64,000 nt of DNA, taken from Chitinispirillales bacterium ANBcel5 (GTDB taxonomy: Bacteria > Fibrobacterota > Chitinivibrionia > Chitinivibrionales > Chitinispirillaceae). Position 1 is the first letter of the stretch. Every line of letters starts with the position of its first letter. Below are positions 54,333-63,097 of this stretch, in pieces. Both the position numbers and the translations under genes were made by a program. Location of the stretch: positions 34,406 to 98,405 of the forward strand of contig JARUKZ010000017.1 of assembly GCA_029688955.1 (NCBI GenBank). Direction: 5' to 3'. The notes under the pieces were generated by a model. The model did no database searches. It had not been told where the DNA came from and saw nothing but the letters and a program-made list of their open reading frames with translations.

Positions 54333-55907
54333 ATGAGAGTTAAATACAAACCATTACGAAGTAAAAACGGCTCTACTATGGTAGGTGTGTTAGCTGCAAT
54401 GGTGTTTATCGGTGTTGTTACCACTTTTATGGTAAGTATGACCAAAAGTGGGGGGGCATCAAGAGCCGCTTATTCTTCTTTAACACTCGCCAACATAACA
54501 AGTGAGAATGCATTGCGTGCTGCCGAGAGTTTCCTTGGGGGTAGTACTGCTCAGGAGGTTGCAAATTTGCTCACCGATGTAATAAATAATGGGCCACAAC
54601 CAATCTTTGTTAACCAGGGATTAGGTACAGATCAACAGTTCACTACAACGATTGTAGATTTTAATTTCTATGAAAACATTGTGGTTGTAGCAGGAAATGG
54701 GAGTGGTAGAACCGGTGCCCAAAGACAGACGTTAGCTTTTTACCAATTAGACAATTTACAACCCCAGTCACCTTCGGAAATAGGCACAACGCTTCTTTTA
54801 AATGCTCCGGGTACTAATTTTAATGCACCTTTTGACATCACAGGGGATGTTTTTTTTGGAAATGTTGCCAATTTCAACCAACCAGGGAGTCGTATCAATG
54901 GAACTTTTAAATGGATCACAGATCAGGAAGATAATGCTACAGGAACCATAGATGGAATGACCTTTACCCAAAATGTCTATATAGATGCTCCCGGTGTCAG
55001 ATTTCAAAATAATTCTTCAGAGTTTATTTCTTCAGTAGCTTTTGTGCAGGAAATAAGTAGTGTTTTGCAACCTATCACTATAGGAGATAATTTCTTTCTA
55101 AACGAAGGAGTTCAACAGTACCAATTGAATAGTAGTATTACTTGCGATAATGATGTTTATTTGGGGCATAATTATAGCCATAGTAATATTAATGGCACTA
55201 TCGTAGAAACCTATCCAGGGGATATACCTGATTTGGCTGACAGGGTTGGACTTGATGATAGCCCACCTGTGGAGCCTTTCATAGAACTTAATGAAACTTT
55301 TGAAGGTAGAATGATCGACATAAGAGACATTGATGAAATACCTAATGTTACAGGGATTACCGGTCCAAACCTTAACGAAGCCTTTGAAAGCAATATAAGC
55401 GATACATACCGTGGGTTCCTTTTAATACATATACCTTCAGGCGTTACAAGAAATTTTGCTTCTGCAATTGATAATATATTCACTGAAAGAGTTGTGTTCA
55501 TTGTAGATGGTACACTCAATAATGCATTTAATTTATATGAGAGTGGGGAAGAGTCTAATACTTTGTTCTACGTTAGAGATGGTGGAACTATAAGTGACCT
55601 TGGGTCTAACACTGATTTCAGAGGAATGACTTACGTTGAAGCTGGTGGTGATATACAGTATAAATTTACTACAGGGTCCACCATATATGGAGCAGTTCAT
55701 CATGTTGACGCAGATTCGGATTTTAATTTTAATAATGATGGTAATAACGGTAATCTTGCAATAGAACATAATGAAGACGTTTTAGCAGAACTTACATTTC
55801 TGGATATCTTTAGAATGCCAGGCGAAGACCCACCCGAAACAATAATCATTCCGGGAGATCCTAATCAACAGATTACTGTAACTAGGATAACCAGTTACCA
55901 GCATTAA
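54333..55907 (+). CDS. Oversized PilX/GspK-like minor pilin with beta-rich C-terminal domain
   Basis: 524-residue protein with a basic leader (MRVKYKPLRSKNG) and a hydrophobic helix (MVGVLAAMVFIGVVTTFMV). Gly rather than Glu sits at mature position 5, as is usual for PilX/GspK tip pilins that lack Glu5. PilX proteins are normally ~170-200 residues. Here about 370 extra residues form a beta-rich, repeat-like domain (FDITGDVFFGNVANF, SNTDFRGMTYVEAGGDIQYK, GSTIYGAVHHV) resembling the DUF7305 region of the exported protein at 167-2719. It may place an adhesive or beta-helical cap on the pilus tip. ATG chosen because AGAGG lies five bases upstream. Confidence 0.72.
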   Translation: MRVKYKPLRSKNGSTMVGVLAAMVFIGVVTTFMVSMTKSGGASRAAYSSLTLANITSENALRAAESFLGGSTAQEVANLLTDVINNGPQPIFVNQGLGTDQQFTTTIVDFNFYENIVVVAGNGSGRTGAQRQTLAFYQLDNLQPQSPSEIGTTLLLNAPGTNFNAPFDITGDVFFGNVANFNQPGSRINGTFKWITDQEDNATGTIDGMTFTQNVYIDAPGVRFQNNSSEFISSVAFVQEISSVLQPITIGDNFFLNEGVQQYQLNSSITCDNDVYLGHNYSHSNINGTIVETYPGDIPDLADRVGLDDSPPVEPFIELNETFEGRMIDIRDIDEIPNVTGITGPNLNEAFESNISDTYRGFLLIHIPSGVTRNFASAIDNIFTERVVFIVDGTLNNAFNLYESGEESNTLFYVRDGGTISDLGSNTDFRGMTYVEAGGDIQYKFTTGSTIYGAVHHVDADSDFNFNNDGNNGNLAIEHNEDVLAELTFLDIFRMPGEDPPETIIIPGDPNQQITVTRITSYQH

Positions 55908-55956
55908 TGCATAAAAGTATAATTATTGGCTTGGGTATAATGTTTTTCCTACGATA

Positions 55957-57285
55957 TTACAGCCCACTGTCATAAGTGGGCGGCAACACTTCTCCCTCTT
56001 CCCAGCCGCCTTCCCTGTCCAGCGGAACCACCGATTTGGTCTGATCAAAATGAATTACACTGTCAAACTGTTGGGGTAAAGATGCCAAAAAGTAGTGGCT
56101 CTGACGTTCCGACTGTGGCATATAGATCACTCCTATCGCCCGTTCAAGATGCTGGCGACCTAAAAAAGAAAGCTGCGGATCTCCCCGTAGCGGCAGATAA
56201 AACGAGGGGATCTGTGTCTGGTGAAAAAGGTCCCCGTAACTCTCGGGCAGCGATGGAAGCACAAGCTTACGCTCAACTTCACCGCCCCAGGATGAAGCCG
56301 CAGCAACAGTGCCGCTGTGAGTGGTAAAACCTACAGAAAATACTCCATCCCCGTGACGCTCCCGCAACAGCTGACCCACATTACACTCACCAAAACGTGC
56401 TACTTCTGTAGCTCTGGCGTCACCCAGATGAGAGTTATGAGCCCACACCACGATTCTGGCTTCTCCGAATCTTGTCATGTGAGCCATAAGAGCATCGATC
56501 GTATCGGCCATGTGCGTGTCCCGCAAATTCCAGCTCGAAACCCTTCCGGAAAACATAGTCCTGTAGTACTCCTCTGCATTCTGAGCAAGCCGTGCGTTTT
56601 GCTCGGCGTAAAACTGCTCCTCCTGAAACGCAAAACCGTTACGGCTGAGATACTCAGCTCCCTTTTTGCGAAGCTGCTCAAGCTGCTCCACTGCGGCTTT
56701 GCGACAATCCTCCCTTACATAGGTCATGGCAAACCCATAGGATTGGGCTTCCGGCGCATAAGCATCAAAACAACTGTAACGCCGGCGAGCCTCCTCTGCT
56801 GCTTTAGGGTCTACGCTTTGAAGATACTCGATAACCGCATCTATGGAAGCATAAAGGCTGTAAAGATCCATACCATAAAACCCAACACGACTGACAGGGG
56901 AGATCGAGTCGTTATAATCTCTAAGCGTATCCACAAATTCAAGCACCTCAGCATTGCGCCACATCCATCGGGGAAAGCGCCTGAAATCATTAAGCGCCTC
57001 AATGGGTTCGTTCATATCACCTAAAGCCCGAATGAAACGATTAATTCTGTAAGCATCCGGCCAGTCTGCCTCAACCACAATAGCACCAAAGCCCCTTTCC
57101 TGTATCAGTCTCGTGGTGATTTGCGCCCTGGCACTGTAAAACTCATGCGTTCCGTGGGTCGCTTCACCCAAAAGCACTATGGAGGCATCCCCAATGTCTT
57201 CAAGTAACCGATCATAATCTGAAGCACTGCCCGTTAGCTCTGTACACTGCTTCTGTACGGCGGAGAGGTGTTGGATTTGGTTCAT
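55957..57285 (-). CDS. Erythromycin-esterase-like protein
   Basis: 442-residue protein of the PF05139 family. Conserved: LGEATHGTHEFYSARAQIT (His and Glu of the active site, about residue 36), VVEADWPDAYRINRF, DFRRFPRWMWRNAEVLEF (about 100) and VVWAHNSHLGDA (about 285). Hydrolysis of a macrolide ring is known only for a few members; chromosomal relatives like this are of uncertain substrate. The DNA is more GC-rich than the polysaccharide region. It follows a VOC protein gene 34 bases upstream on the same strand. Confidence 0.87.
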   Translation of the reverse strand: MNQIQHLSAVQKQCTELTGSASDYDRLLEDIGDASIVLLGEATHGTHEFYSARAQITTRLIQERGFGAIVVEADWPDAYRINRFIRALGDMNEPIEALNDFRRFPRWMWRNAEVLEFVDTLRDYNDSISPVSRVGFYGMDLYSLYASIDAVIEYLQSVDPKAAEEARRRYSCFDAYAPEAQSYGFAMTYVREDCRKAAVEQLEQLRKKGAEYLSRNGFAFQEEQFYAEQNARLAQNAEEYYRTMFSGRVSSWNLRDTHMADTIDALMAHMTRFGEARIVVWAHNSHLGDARATEVARFGECNVGQLLRERHGDGVFSVGFTTHSGTVAAASSWGGEVERKLVLPSLPESYGDLFHQTQIPSFYLPLRGDPQLSFLGRQHLERAIGVIYMPQSERQSHYFLASLPQQFDSVIHFDQTKSVVPLDREGGWEEGEVLPPTYDSGL

Positions 57286-57319
57286 ACAGTAGGCCTCATC
57301 TGTAACTTAAAGGTTCTTT

Positions 57320-57793
57320 CTACTCTAATCCCATGGATTTAAACCACTCTTTTTCTCTTTGTTTGATCTCATCTTCAGACATCTTCCACTTATTGGTGGC
57401 AATGCTCCACATATAGCCAAAGGGATCCTTCACCATCCCCATCCTGTCCCCCCAAAACTGATCCTCCAGAGGCATAATGACTTCAAACCCCTCGGATACA
57501 GCTTTGTTAAAGACTGCATCACAATCAGATACATACATCCATACACTCGTCATATTTCCTACACTGTAGTTACTCTCATCAAAAAGATCTGACATCATAA
57601 TATTGCTGTCTCCAATGCGTATCATTGAGTGTATAATCCTGCCATCACCGGTGGTCATTGGAGGCATAAGGGACCGGGCATCAAAAGCGTTTCTGTAGAG
57701 CTCTATTGCCTCACTACATTGGCGTTTAAAGCTTAAATAGAGTGTAAGGGTATTGGCTCCCTCTGGAACCGGAGTATCGGATTTTGTAGCCAT
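57320..57793 (-). CDS. VOC superfamily protein, PhnB/glyoxalase-like
   Basis: 157-residue protein from the ATG at 57793, which has GGAG upstream; the frame is open to 57826. It shows the PhnB-type pattern: LYLSFKRQCSEAIELYRNAF at the start, MIRIGDSNIMMSD (about residue 60), and FWGDRMGMVKDPFGYMWSIA (about 113), including the D-P-F/G-x-x-W motif. Despite the PhnB name these proteins have no proven link to phosphonates. Probably co-transcribed with the esterase-like gene downstream. Confidence 0.83.
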   Translation of the reverse strand: MATKSDTPVPEGANTLTLYLSFKRQCSEAIELYRNAFDARSLMPPMTTGDGRIIHSMIRIGDSNIMMSDLFDESNYSVGNMTSVWMYVSDCDAVFNKAVSEGFEVIMPLEDQFWGDRMGMVKDPFGYMWSIATNKWKMSEDEIKQREKEWFKSMGLE

Positions 57794-58236
57794 GCATCGC
57801 TCCTTTAGAGTAAGGGATAAAGACACGGGGTACTGGAATCAAAAGAGGCGTGCAATAACTATTCCCGTATTTTGCCCGCAGAGCGTGTTGTGCAGGGAAA
57901 TGAAAAATCCCCACGAAGTGACTGGTATATTGAAAAAGGAATGTGTTTTTATTCATAATAATTAAAGATACAGATAACGTTCGCATCTCCTCTTTTAGGG
58001 AGGGCAACGCTCAGCCCCCGGAAAAGATGTCGCTAAAGCAGATCATTTTATCGTTTTTGAGAGAATTGGTGGGGGATGAAAATCCTTATTTCAATTAAAG
58101 GGGAAAAATTATATATTGTAAGATTACATTTTGGGGGGTGATCCGCTCATGCTCCCAACTATACTGCATACCCCTCCTGCAGATAATTGATCGAAAAGAA
58201 GAAAAAAAGTAACTTATAAAATTTTCAGGGTAAGCT
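57794..58236. other. Divergent intergenic region upstream of citrate synthase
   Basis: 443 bases with no gene. AT-rich stretch near 58108-58130 (AAAAATTATATATTGTAAGATTACA) is a plausible promoter for the citrate synthase gene. CATACCCCTCCTGCAG and neighbouring G/C runs could fold, but I see no known riboswitch. Confidence 0.35.
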
Positions 58237-59613
58237 ATGGAACGAGTATCGGATTCAACAACAAATGATCAGGATCAGCTGATCTCAAAGTGGAGTGAGT
58301 TGGTTAATGAAAGCAACGTTGTTGATACTGAGTTATATAAAAAGTATGAAGTTAAACGGGGACTCAGAGACATAAGTGGAAAGGGTGTTCTTGCCGGCCT
58401 TACAAGAATCGGAGAGGTGCACTCCTATGTTCTGGATGAAGGGGAGATGGTGCCTGTTCCCGGCCGTCTTATCTACCGGGGCTACGATATAGTAGATCTG
58501 GTGGATGGTTTCAGAAGTGAGGGGCGTTTTGGGTTTGAAGAGGCCACCTTTTTACTGCTGTTTGGTCGCCTGCCCAACTCTTCGGAGCTAAAGGACTTTG
58601 AAGGGGTGCTTGGTGAATACCGACGTCTGCCCCCCGGATTCGTACGGGATATGATTATGAAAGCGCCCAGCAGGGACATGATGAATGTGCTTGCCCGCAC
58701 TGTACTTGCACTCTATAGCTATGACCCTGATCCCGATGACATCTCCATTGCCAATGTGGTACGACAAAGCATTCAGCTTATCGCCACCTTTCCTCTTCTG
58801 GCGGTGTATGGCTATCAGGCATACTCCCATTTTCACGGAAACAGCAGCCTTATCATCCACTCCCCGGACCCTGCTTTAGGCACCGCGGAGAACATTTTGC
58901 ATATGCTTCGGCCTGACAACAACTACACACGCCTGGAAGCTGAGCTTCTGGATATGTCCCTTGTTCTTCACGCCGAACACGGCGGGGGTAACAACTCTAC
59001 CTTCACCGCCCATGTAGTGACATCCTCCGGCTCCGATACCTATTCGGTTATAGCTGCTGCACTGGGCTCTCTGAAGGGACCACGGCATGGTGGAGCAAAT
59101 AAAAAAGTGGTACAGATGTTTAACTGCATGAAAGAGGAGATCGCAGACTGGGAGGATGAAGATCTCGTATTTGATTACCTGGGGAAAATTCTCACCAAAC
59201 AGGCCTTTGACCGAAGCGGCCTGATCTATGGCATCGGACACGCAGTGTATTCGGTAAGTGATCCACGAGCACTGGTGTTTAAAAAATATGTGGAAAAACT
59301 CGCAGAATCCAAGGGGCTGGAAAAAGAGTTTCAGCTTTATAACCTGGTTGAAAGACTGGCTCCCAAAGCTATAGGGAAGGTTAGGAAAATGTATAAGGGC
59401 GTTAGTGCCAATGTAGATTTTTATTCAGGCTTTGTGTATCAGATGCTTGGCATTCCCGAGGAACTCTACACTCCGCTTTTTGCAGTGGCACGAATAACCG
59501 GGTGGTGCTCTCATCGCATGGAGGAGATCGTCAACCAGGGAAAGATCATTCGCCCTGCCTACAAAAGCACCGAGCCAAGACGCAAATATCTGGGGCTTCA
59601 GTCACGGAGCTGA
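58237..59613 (+). CDS. gltA: Citrate synthase
   Basis: Condenses acetyl-CoA and oxaloacetate at the entry of the citric acid cycle. 458 residues. Motifs: PGRLIYRGYDIVDLV (about residue 75), the catalytic-His region VLHAEHGGGNNSTFTAHVV (about 245), LKGPRHGGANKKV (second His, about 287) and IYGIGHAVYSVSDPRA (third His region, about 330). The long N-terminal segment, and the GGGNNSTF instead of the common xxNASTF, fit the Clostridium/Bacteroides-like citrate synthases. It stands alone; 2-methylcitrate synthase activity cannot be excluded. Confidence 0.92.
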   Translation: MERVSDSTTNDQDQLISKWSELVNESNVVDTELYKKYEVKRGLRDISGKGVLAGLTRIGEVHSYVLDEGEMVPVPGRLIYRGYDIVDLVDGFRSEGRFGFEEATFLLLFGRLPNSSELKDFEGVLGEYRRLPPGFVRDMIMKAPSRDMMNVLARTVLALYSYDPDPDDISIANVVRQSIQLIATFPLLAVYGYQAYSHFHGNSSLIIHSPDPALGTAENILHMLRPDNNYTRLEAELLDMSLVLHAEHGGGNNSTFTAHVVTSSGSDTYSVIAAALGSLKGPRHGGANKKVVQMFNCMKEEIADWEDEDLVFDYLGKILTKQAFDRSGLIYGIGHAVYSVSDPRALVFKKYVEKLAESKGLEKEFQLYNLVERLAPKAIGKVRKMYKGVSANVDFYSGFVYQMLGIPEELYTPLFAVARITGWCSHRMEEIVNQGKIIRPAYKSTEPRRKYLGLQSRS

Positions 59614-59631
59614 CCTACTTTTTGACGCAAA

Positions 59632-59671
59632 TCTCTCCTTAAAAGTGTCGTTAGATCCTCTTAAGGAGAGA
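59632..59671. terminator. Inverted repeat between citrate synthase and SnoaL genes
   Basis: Perfect 11-bp arms TCTCTCCTTAA (59632-59642) and TTAAGGAGAGA (59661-59671) with an 18-base loop, between convergent genes. Only short A/T runs flank it, so termination is likely but not certain. Confidence 0.55.
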
Positions 59672-59676
59672 AAATC

Positions 59677-60489
59677 CTAATCGCTAAGCTGGCTCAGAAG
59701 GTCCTCTGTATCGATAATCTCAAACTCCTCAGCCACACGCTTCTCTCTCATAGAACTCATAATAAGCGCCGGTATCTTAACTCTTTTACCCGTAGGTGCG
59801 ATTCCCATAATTTTGCCCTTGTGGGTACCAAAAATAGTGCAGTGTGATGCCACCGCATGCTCATCAGACACCATCTGCTCCACTCTGATACGAAAATCGG
59901 GGAATGCGTCTCTGTAAGAGGCCACAAGGCTCCTCAGCCCATCTTTTCCATGGTATTCGCCACCACCGGTGGAGCGGTAGATATATTCACCGCCGATAAG
60001 CGCGTCTGCAAGATCGATATCACCACCATTTTTGATACGTTCTATCATGGTCATAATTATTTCTTTGTTCTTTTCACTGATCTCTCTGTCTGCCTGGTGA
60101 GCTTTTAGGGCTGCAGCAGTATCGAACCCCGCTTCAAAGTGGGTGATCTGTTGATCTTTAATGGTGATTGTATGGATAAACTTACTCTGCCACAACCTGC
60201 CGGCAGGCCTGGCAACCGAACGCAACTGTCCCAAAACAGCAAATCGTCCCTCATTACCGATAAACTCAAGAGGGGCGTATTCCATTATATCCTCAGATTC
60301 GGTGAAACGCTCAAGGAAGGCTTTTATTCGTATTTGTCCTTTCCAAACCCCTGAATAGGGGACATTGTCGACTGTAGGATAGATCCACACCGCATCGGGT
60401 GAGCACAGCTCTAAGACAGTGTTATAATTTTTGTTACTGATCAGGGGGTAAAGTCGTTTGATGAGTTCAATTTGTGTTGAATCGTTCAT
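59677..60489 (-). CDS. Tandem SnoaL/NTF2-like domain protein
   Basis: 270-residue protein from the ATG at 60489 (MNDSTQIELIKRL). Two cone-shaped NTF2/SnoaL-like domains follow one another: residues ~1-125 (LELCSPDAVWIYPTVDNVPYSG, KAFLERFTES) and ~135-260 (DLADALIGGEYIYRSTGGG, YRDAFPDFRIRVEQMVSDEH, HCTIFGTHKG). The second resembles the ester-cyclase/polyketide-cyclase-like group. Function unknown; such domains act as small-molecule isomerases, hydrolases or binding scaffolds. The frame upstream to 60723 is open only because it runs through a short tandem repeat. Confidence 0.75.
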   Translation of the reverse strand: MNDSTQIELIKRLYPLISNKNYNTVLELCSPDAVWIYPTVDNVPYSGVWKGQIRIKAFLERFTESEDIMEYAPLEFIGNEGRFAVLGQLRSVARPAGRLWQSKFIHTITIKDQQITHFEAGFDTAAALKAHQADREISEKNKEIIMTMIERIKNGGDIDLADALIGGEYIYRSTGGGEYHGKDGLRSLVASYRDAFPDFRIRVEQMVSDEHAVASHCTIFGTHKGKIMGIAPTGKRVKIPALIMSSMREKRVAEEFEIIDTEDLLSQLSD

Positions 60490-60580
60490 AGGTGCTCCAT
60501 GGGGCAGAGGGTGATTAAAAACATTTCCATAGTGGAGCAAACGATAAGCCAGAGGGGTAGTTTGTGGGGGGACGAAATAG

Positions 60581-60840
60581 GATAGGAAAGAAGATAATTG
60601 ATCACGAAAAAACACGGAAGGGGATGAGATAGGATAGGAAAGAGGAGATGATTGGTCACGAAAAAACACGGAAGGGTATGAAGATAGATAGGAAAGAGGA
60701 GATGATTGGTCACGAAAAAACACGGAAAGGGATGAAGATAGGATAGAAAAGAGCTGAAGAAGGTCAGGAAAAACAGGGAAGGGGGTATGAAAATAGGAGA
60801 GGAGAGATGGTCAGTAAAAGCAGGGAAGGATGCGAAATTG
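60581..60840. repeat. Short tandem repeat, ~52-55 bp units upstream of the SnoaL gene
   Basis: Units beginning GATAGGAAAG (or GATAGAAAAG) at 60581, 60633, 60687 and 60742 contain TGGTCACGAAAAAACACGGAAGGG; a degenerate fifth unit follows to about 60840. The word CACGGAA...GAAAGAG is also found in the array at 28564-29042. It lies within the 470-base gap 60490-60959, which otherwise holds the promoter of the next rightward gene. Confidence 0.8.
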
Positions 60841-60959
60841 CAGAAAACTTTCAGCTAATGAGTACAGTTTGTTCGCTGTGCCCAAAAAAATATTTCACCT
60901 TTTTTGTGTCAAAATATATTATATAAAAAGAGAGGAGTAAATTAAGACCGGAGGATATT

Positions 60960-61316
60960 ATGTGCAGAGCCAATCTGCTTTCTACAGCTTTAATCCTGAT
61001 AGTATGTTCGTTTGCTACTGTTTTAGGGCAGCAAAACGGAGCAAATGCAGACTCACTCGCCATCCACAGGTCTGCGCTCAACAACTCTTTTGAAGAAAAA
61101 CCCTACTCTCCATCCAGAGACATGGCCTTCGTTTCTGTTCGGGGCCAAACCCCCAATATCCCAATGAATGGGTTTCGCCGCGCAGTTCTCTACAACGCCA
61201 AAGGAGCAAAAATCAGTGAAATGGATATAAGCAGAAGCGATTCTGTTGTTTCACTGGATAAGATGATACGAGAGAACAGCAACCGCGGGCCGTTGATTAT
61301 CCAAATGATACGGTGA
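60960..61316 (+). CDS. Small exported protein of unknown function
   Basis: 118 residues with a convincing signal peptide (MCRANLLSTALILIVCSFATVLG, cleavage near residue 23). GGAGG is upstream of the ATG. The mature part is polar with no Cys and no family I recognise; SRDMAFVSVRGQTPNIPMNGFR and the KGAKISEMDISRSD stretch might form a small beta domain. It is alone between repeat-rich gaps. Confidence 0.6.
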   Translation: MCRANLLSTALILIVCSFATVLGQQNGANADSLAIHRSALNNSFEEKPYSPSRDMAFVSVRGQTPNIPMNGFRRAVLYNAKGAKISEMDISRSDSVVSLDKMIRENSNRGPLIIQMIR

Positions 61317-61405
61317 TAAAAGGTATCAATCATACTCTTACCCAACGAATGTGCGGTTATCTGTCTTTATTGTAATGTACAAAGTATATCAAAATGAATG
61401 ATGCG

Positions 61406-61585
61406 TTGGTATGGGCAGGTATCCTAAAAACCTTTCTGCCTTAGAAGAATAACCCGGGAATGTCGATCGCCCCCAGATAGAGAAACCATGTGGCTCATAT
61501 AGCCCCAGGTAGGAAACCATAGGGCTCATATAGAAAACCCTTGGTATAGGCAGGTATCCTGAGACGTTTCCTGCCTTAGAAGATT
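61406..61585. repeat. Paired direct repeats in the gap before the helicase gene
   Basis: A ~45-bp element TTGGTATRGGCAGGTATCCT...CTGCCTTAGAAGA occurs at 61406-61450 and 61541-61585 in the same orientation; GGCAGG...CCTGCC arms make each copy able to fold. Between them AAACCAT(GT/AG)GGCTCATATAG occurs twice (61483 and 61514). The 479-base gap 61317-61795 has no gene. Confidence 0.75.
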
Positions 61586-61629
61586 GATCGGCACTGGCAT
61601 TATAATAACATGAAAGGTTCCGTTTTTCG

Positions 61630-61665
61630 CCTATCAGCGAAGGGTTTCCTACCCTGGCTGATAGG
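61630..61665. repeat. Long hairpin near the 3' end of the helicase gene
   Basis: CCTATCAGC (61630-61638) pairs with GCTGATAGG (61657-61665), and AGGGT (61641-61645) with ACCCT (61651-61655), leaving a five-base loop. It may be a terminator for the leftward helicase gene, a REP-like element, or both. Confidence 0.55.
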
Positions 61666-61795
61666 GCTCATATGGCTGATCATGAACCGATAAGATAACC
61701 TTCACAAACAAAAAACACCGCAACTCTTCAATCCCTCAAAACTCTCTGCCTTGCTGCCTTAACCAATTCATGTGATGTCGATACAGCCTGTATTA

Positions 61796-63097
61796 TCACA
61801 CCACCGCCACATTCACCTTTTTCCTCTTCACCGTCTCATTGGCCACGTGCTTTAGCATCGTGCGGATTTTGACTCGTTTCACCGCTGCAAACGAGTTTCG
61901 GTGGGTGACCTCGACAAGTCCCAGTTCATCTTTGGCCAGGCGCCCCTTTCGGAACAAAAACCCGACTATGTCAACTTTGTTTATCTTATCCCGTTTACCG
62001 ACATCCAACTTAACAGTCACCCATTCGGTCTTGTCGGGCAGTGGAAGGTCCCTGGAGAAAACTTCCGTTTGCGGTCTTTTGGGCAGGTAAGACGGAAGCT
62101 TATCGGCCTCTGAGTGGATGATATAGGTTGTGCCGGTGGCGTTCATGCGGGCGGTTCTTCCGTTGCGGTGGATAAACGTTGTCTCGGTTGTTGGCAGGTG
62201 ATAATGGATGATAAACTGAATTTCGGGGATATTGAGGCCCCGGGCGGCCAGGTCTGTTGTCACGAGCAGATGATAGCTCCCGTTGCGAAACTTGAGAAGC
62301 GACTCCTCGCGTTCCTCCTGCTCCATCCCGCCGTGGTAGTTCACCGTATCGATATCTTTGGACCGCAAAAACCGGGTGACCCGGTCGACCGCATCACGGT
62401 GATTACAGAACACCACAGTAGACTGGTTTCCTATATAATTAATAAGGTGTAAAAGGGTTTCGAGCTTGTCGACATCAGGAGACTCGACAGTTTTAAGGGT
62501 GATGCGTGGCTGGAGCTCCTCGTCAGAAAACTCGACCCGAAACGGCTCCGTCATTTCGACGAATTGGGGGATCTCGTTAAGTCTGGTCGCGGAGATGCAG
62601 ATCCGTTTTTTGAGTTTCCTGAGATTCCCCACGATATATTCCATCTCCTCTAAAAAGCCAAACTCCAGAGACTTATCAAACTCATCGAGTACCAGGGTGG
62701 TGATTTTGGAATAATCGAACCGGTTAGCCTCCATGTGGGCAACGATTCGTCCCGGGGTTCCCACCAAAATAGCCGGGGAGTTGCGAAAGCTGTTCTTTTC
62801 GACTTCAAGGGAGTGTCCGCCGTAGCAGCACATAATTTTTACAGGTGAGCGGGTGGCCTTGTGGACATCCTGAATCTGGCAGGCCAGTTCGCGCGAGGGG
62901 ACGATGATCAGGGCCTGCACTGCGCTTATGGTCTGGTTGACCATCTTTGCGGTCGGCAGCAGATAGGCAAGCGTCTTGCCCGATCCGGTGGGGGAATGGA
63001 TCAGGGTGTTGCGGTTGGTGTAGATCGCATCGATTGCCTGGGTCTGCATCTCGTTGAGAGCGGCGATATTGAGATTTTTAAGAGATTGTTCAATCAC
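61796..63097 (-). CDS. DEAD-box family RNA helicase with DEFD motif
   Basis: 433-residue ATP-dependent RNA helicase. RecA domain 1: Q motif region ALNEMQTQAI, Walker A SPTGSGKT (about residue 38), PSRELA, GTPGR and the Walker B motif as VLDEFDKSLEFGF (DEFD instead of DEAD), then SAT. Domain 2: VVFCNHRDAVDRV, TTDLAARGLN and HRNGRTAR in place of HRIGRTGR. The C-terminal ~75 residues (WVTVKLDVGKRDKINKVDIVGFL) match the DbpA-type RNA-binding domain, hinting at 23S rRNA work. DEFD with these variants is typical of Bacteroidetes helicases, and the DNA looks GC-richer than average here, so transfer is possible. Confidence 0.9.
   Translation of the reverse strand: MIEQSLKNLNIAALNEMQTQAIDAIYTNRNTLIHSPTGSGKTLAYLLPTAKMVNQTISAVQALIIVPSRELACQIQDVHKATRSPVKIMCCYGGHSLEVEKNSFRNSPAILVGTPGRIVAHMEANRFDYSKITTLVLDEFDKSLEFGFLEEMEYIVGNLRKLKKRICISATRLNEIPQFVEMTEPFRVEFSDEELQPRITLKTVESPDVDKLETLLHLINYIGNQSTVVFCNHRDAVDRVTRFLRSKDIDTVNYHGGMEQEEREESLLKFRNGSYHLLVTTDLAARGLNIPEIQFIIHYHLPTTETTFIHRNGRTARMNATGTTYIIHSEADKLPSYLPKRPQTEVFSRDLPLPDKTEWVTVKLDVGKRDKINKVDIVGFLFRKGRLAKDELGLVEVTHRNSFAAVKRVKIRTMLKHVANETVKRKKVNVAVV

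Noticed and set aside
56317..57024. 235-codon open frame opposite the erythromycin-esterase-like gene
   Set aside because: It is an antisense shadow of a well-supported gene and has no recognisable domain.
60490..60723. N-terminal extension of the SnoaL protein
   Set aside because: The extra residues are translated tandem repeat; the ATG at 60489 begins the recognisable domain. Kept as a finding, not as coding sequence.
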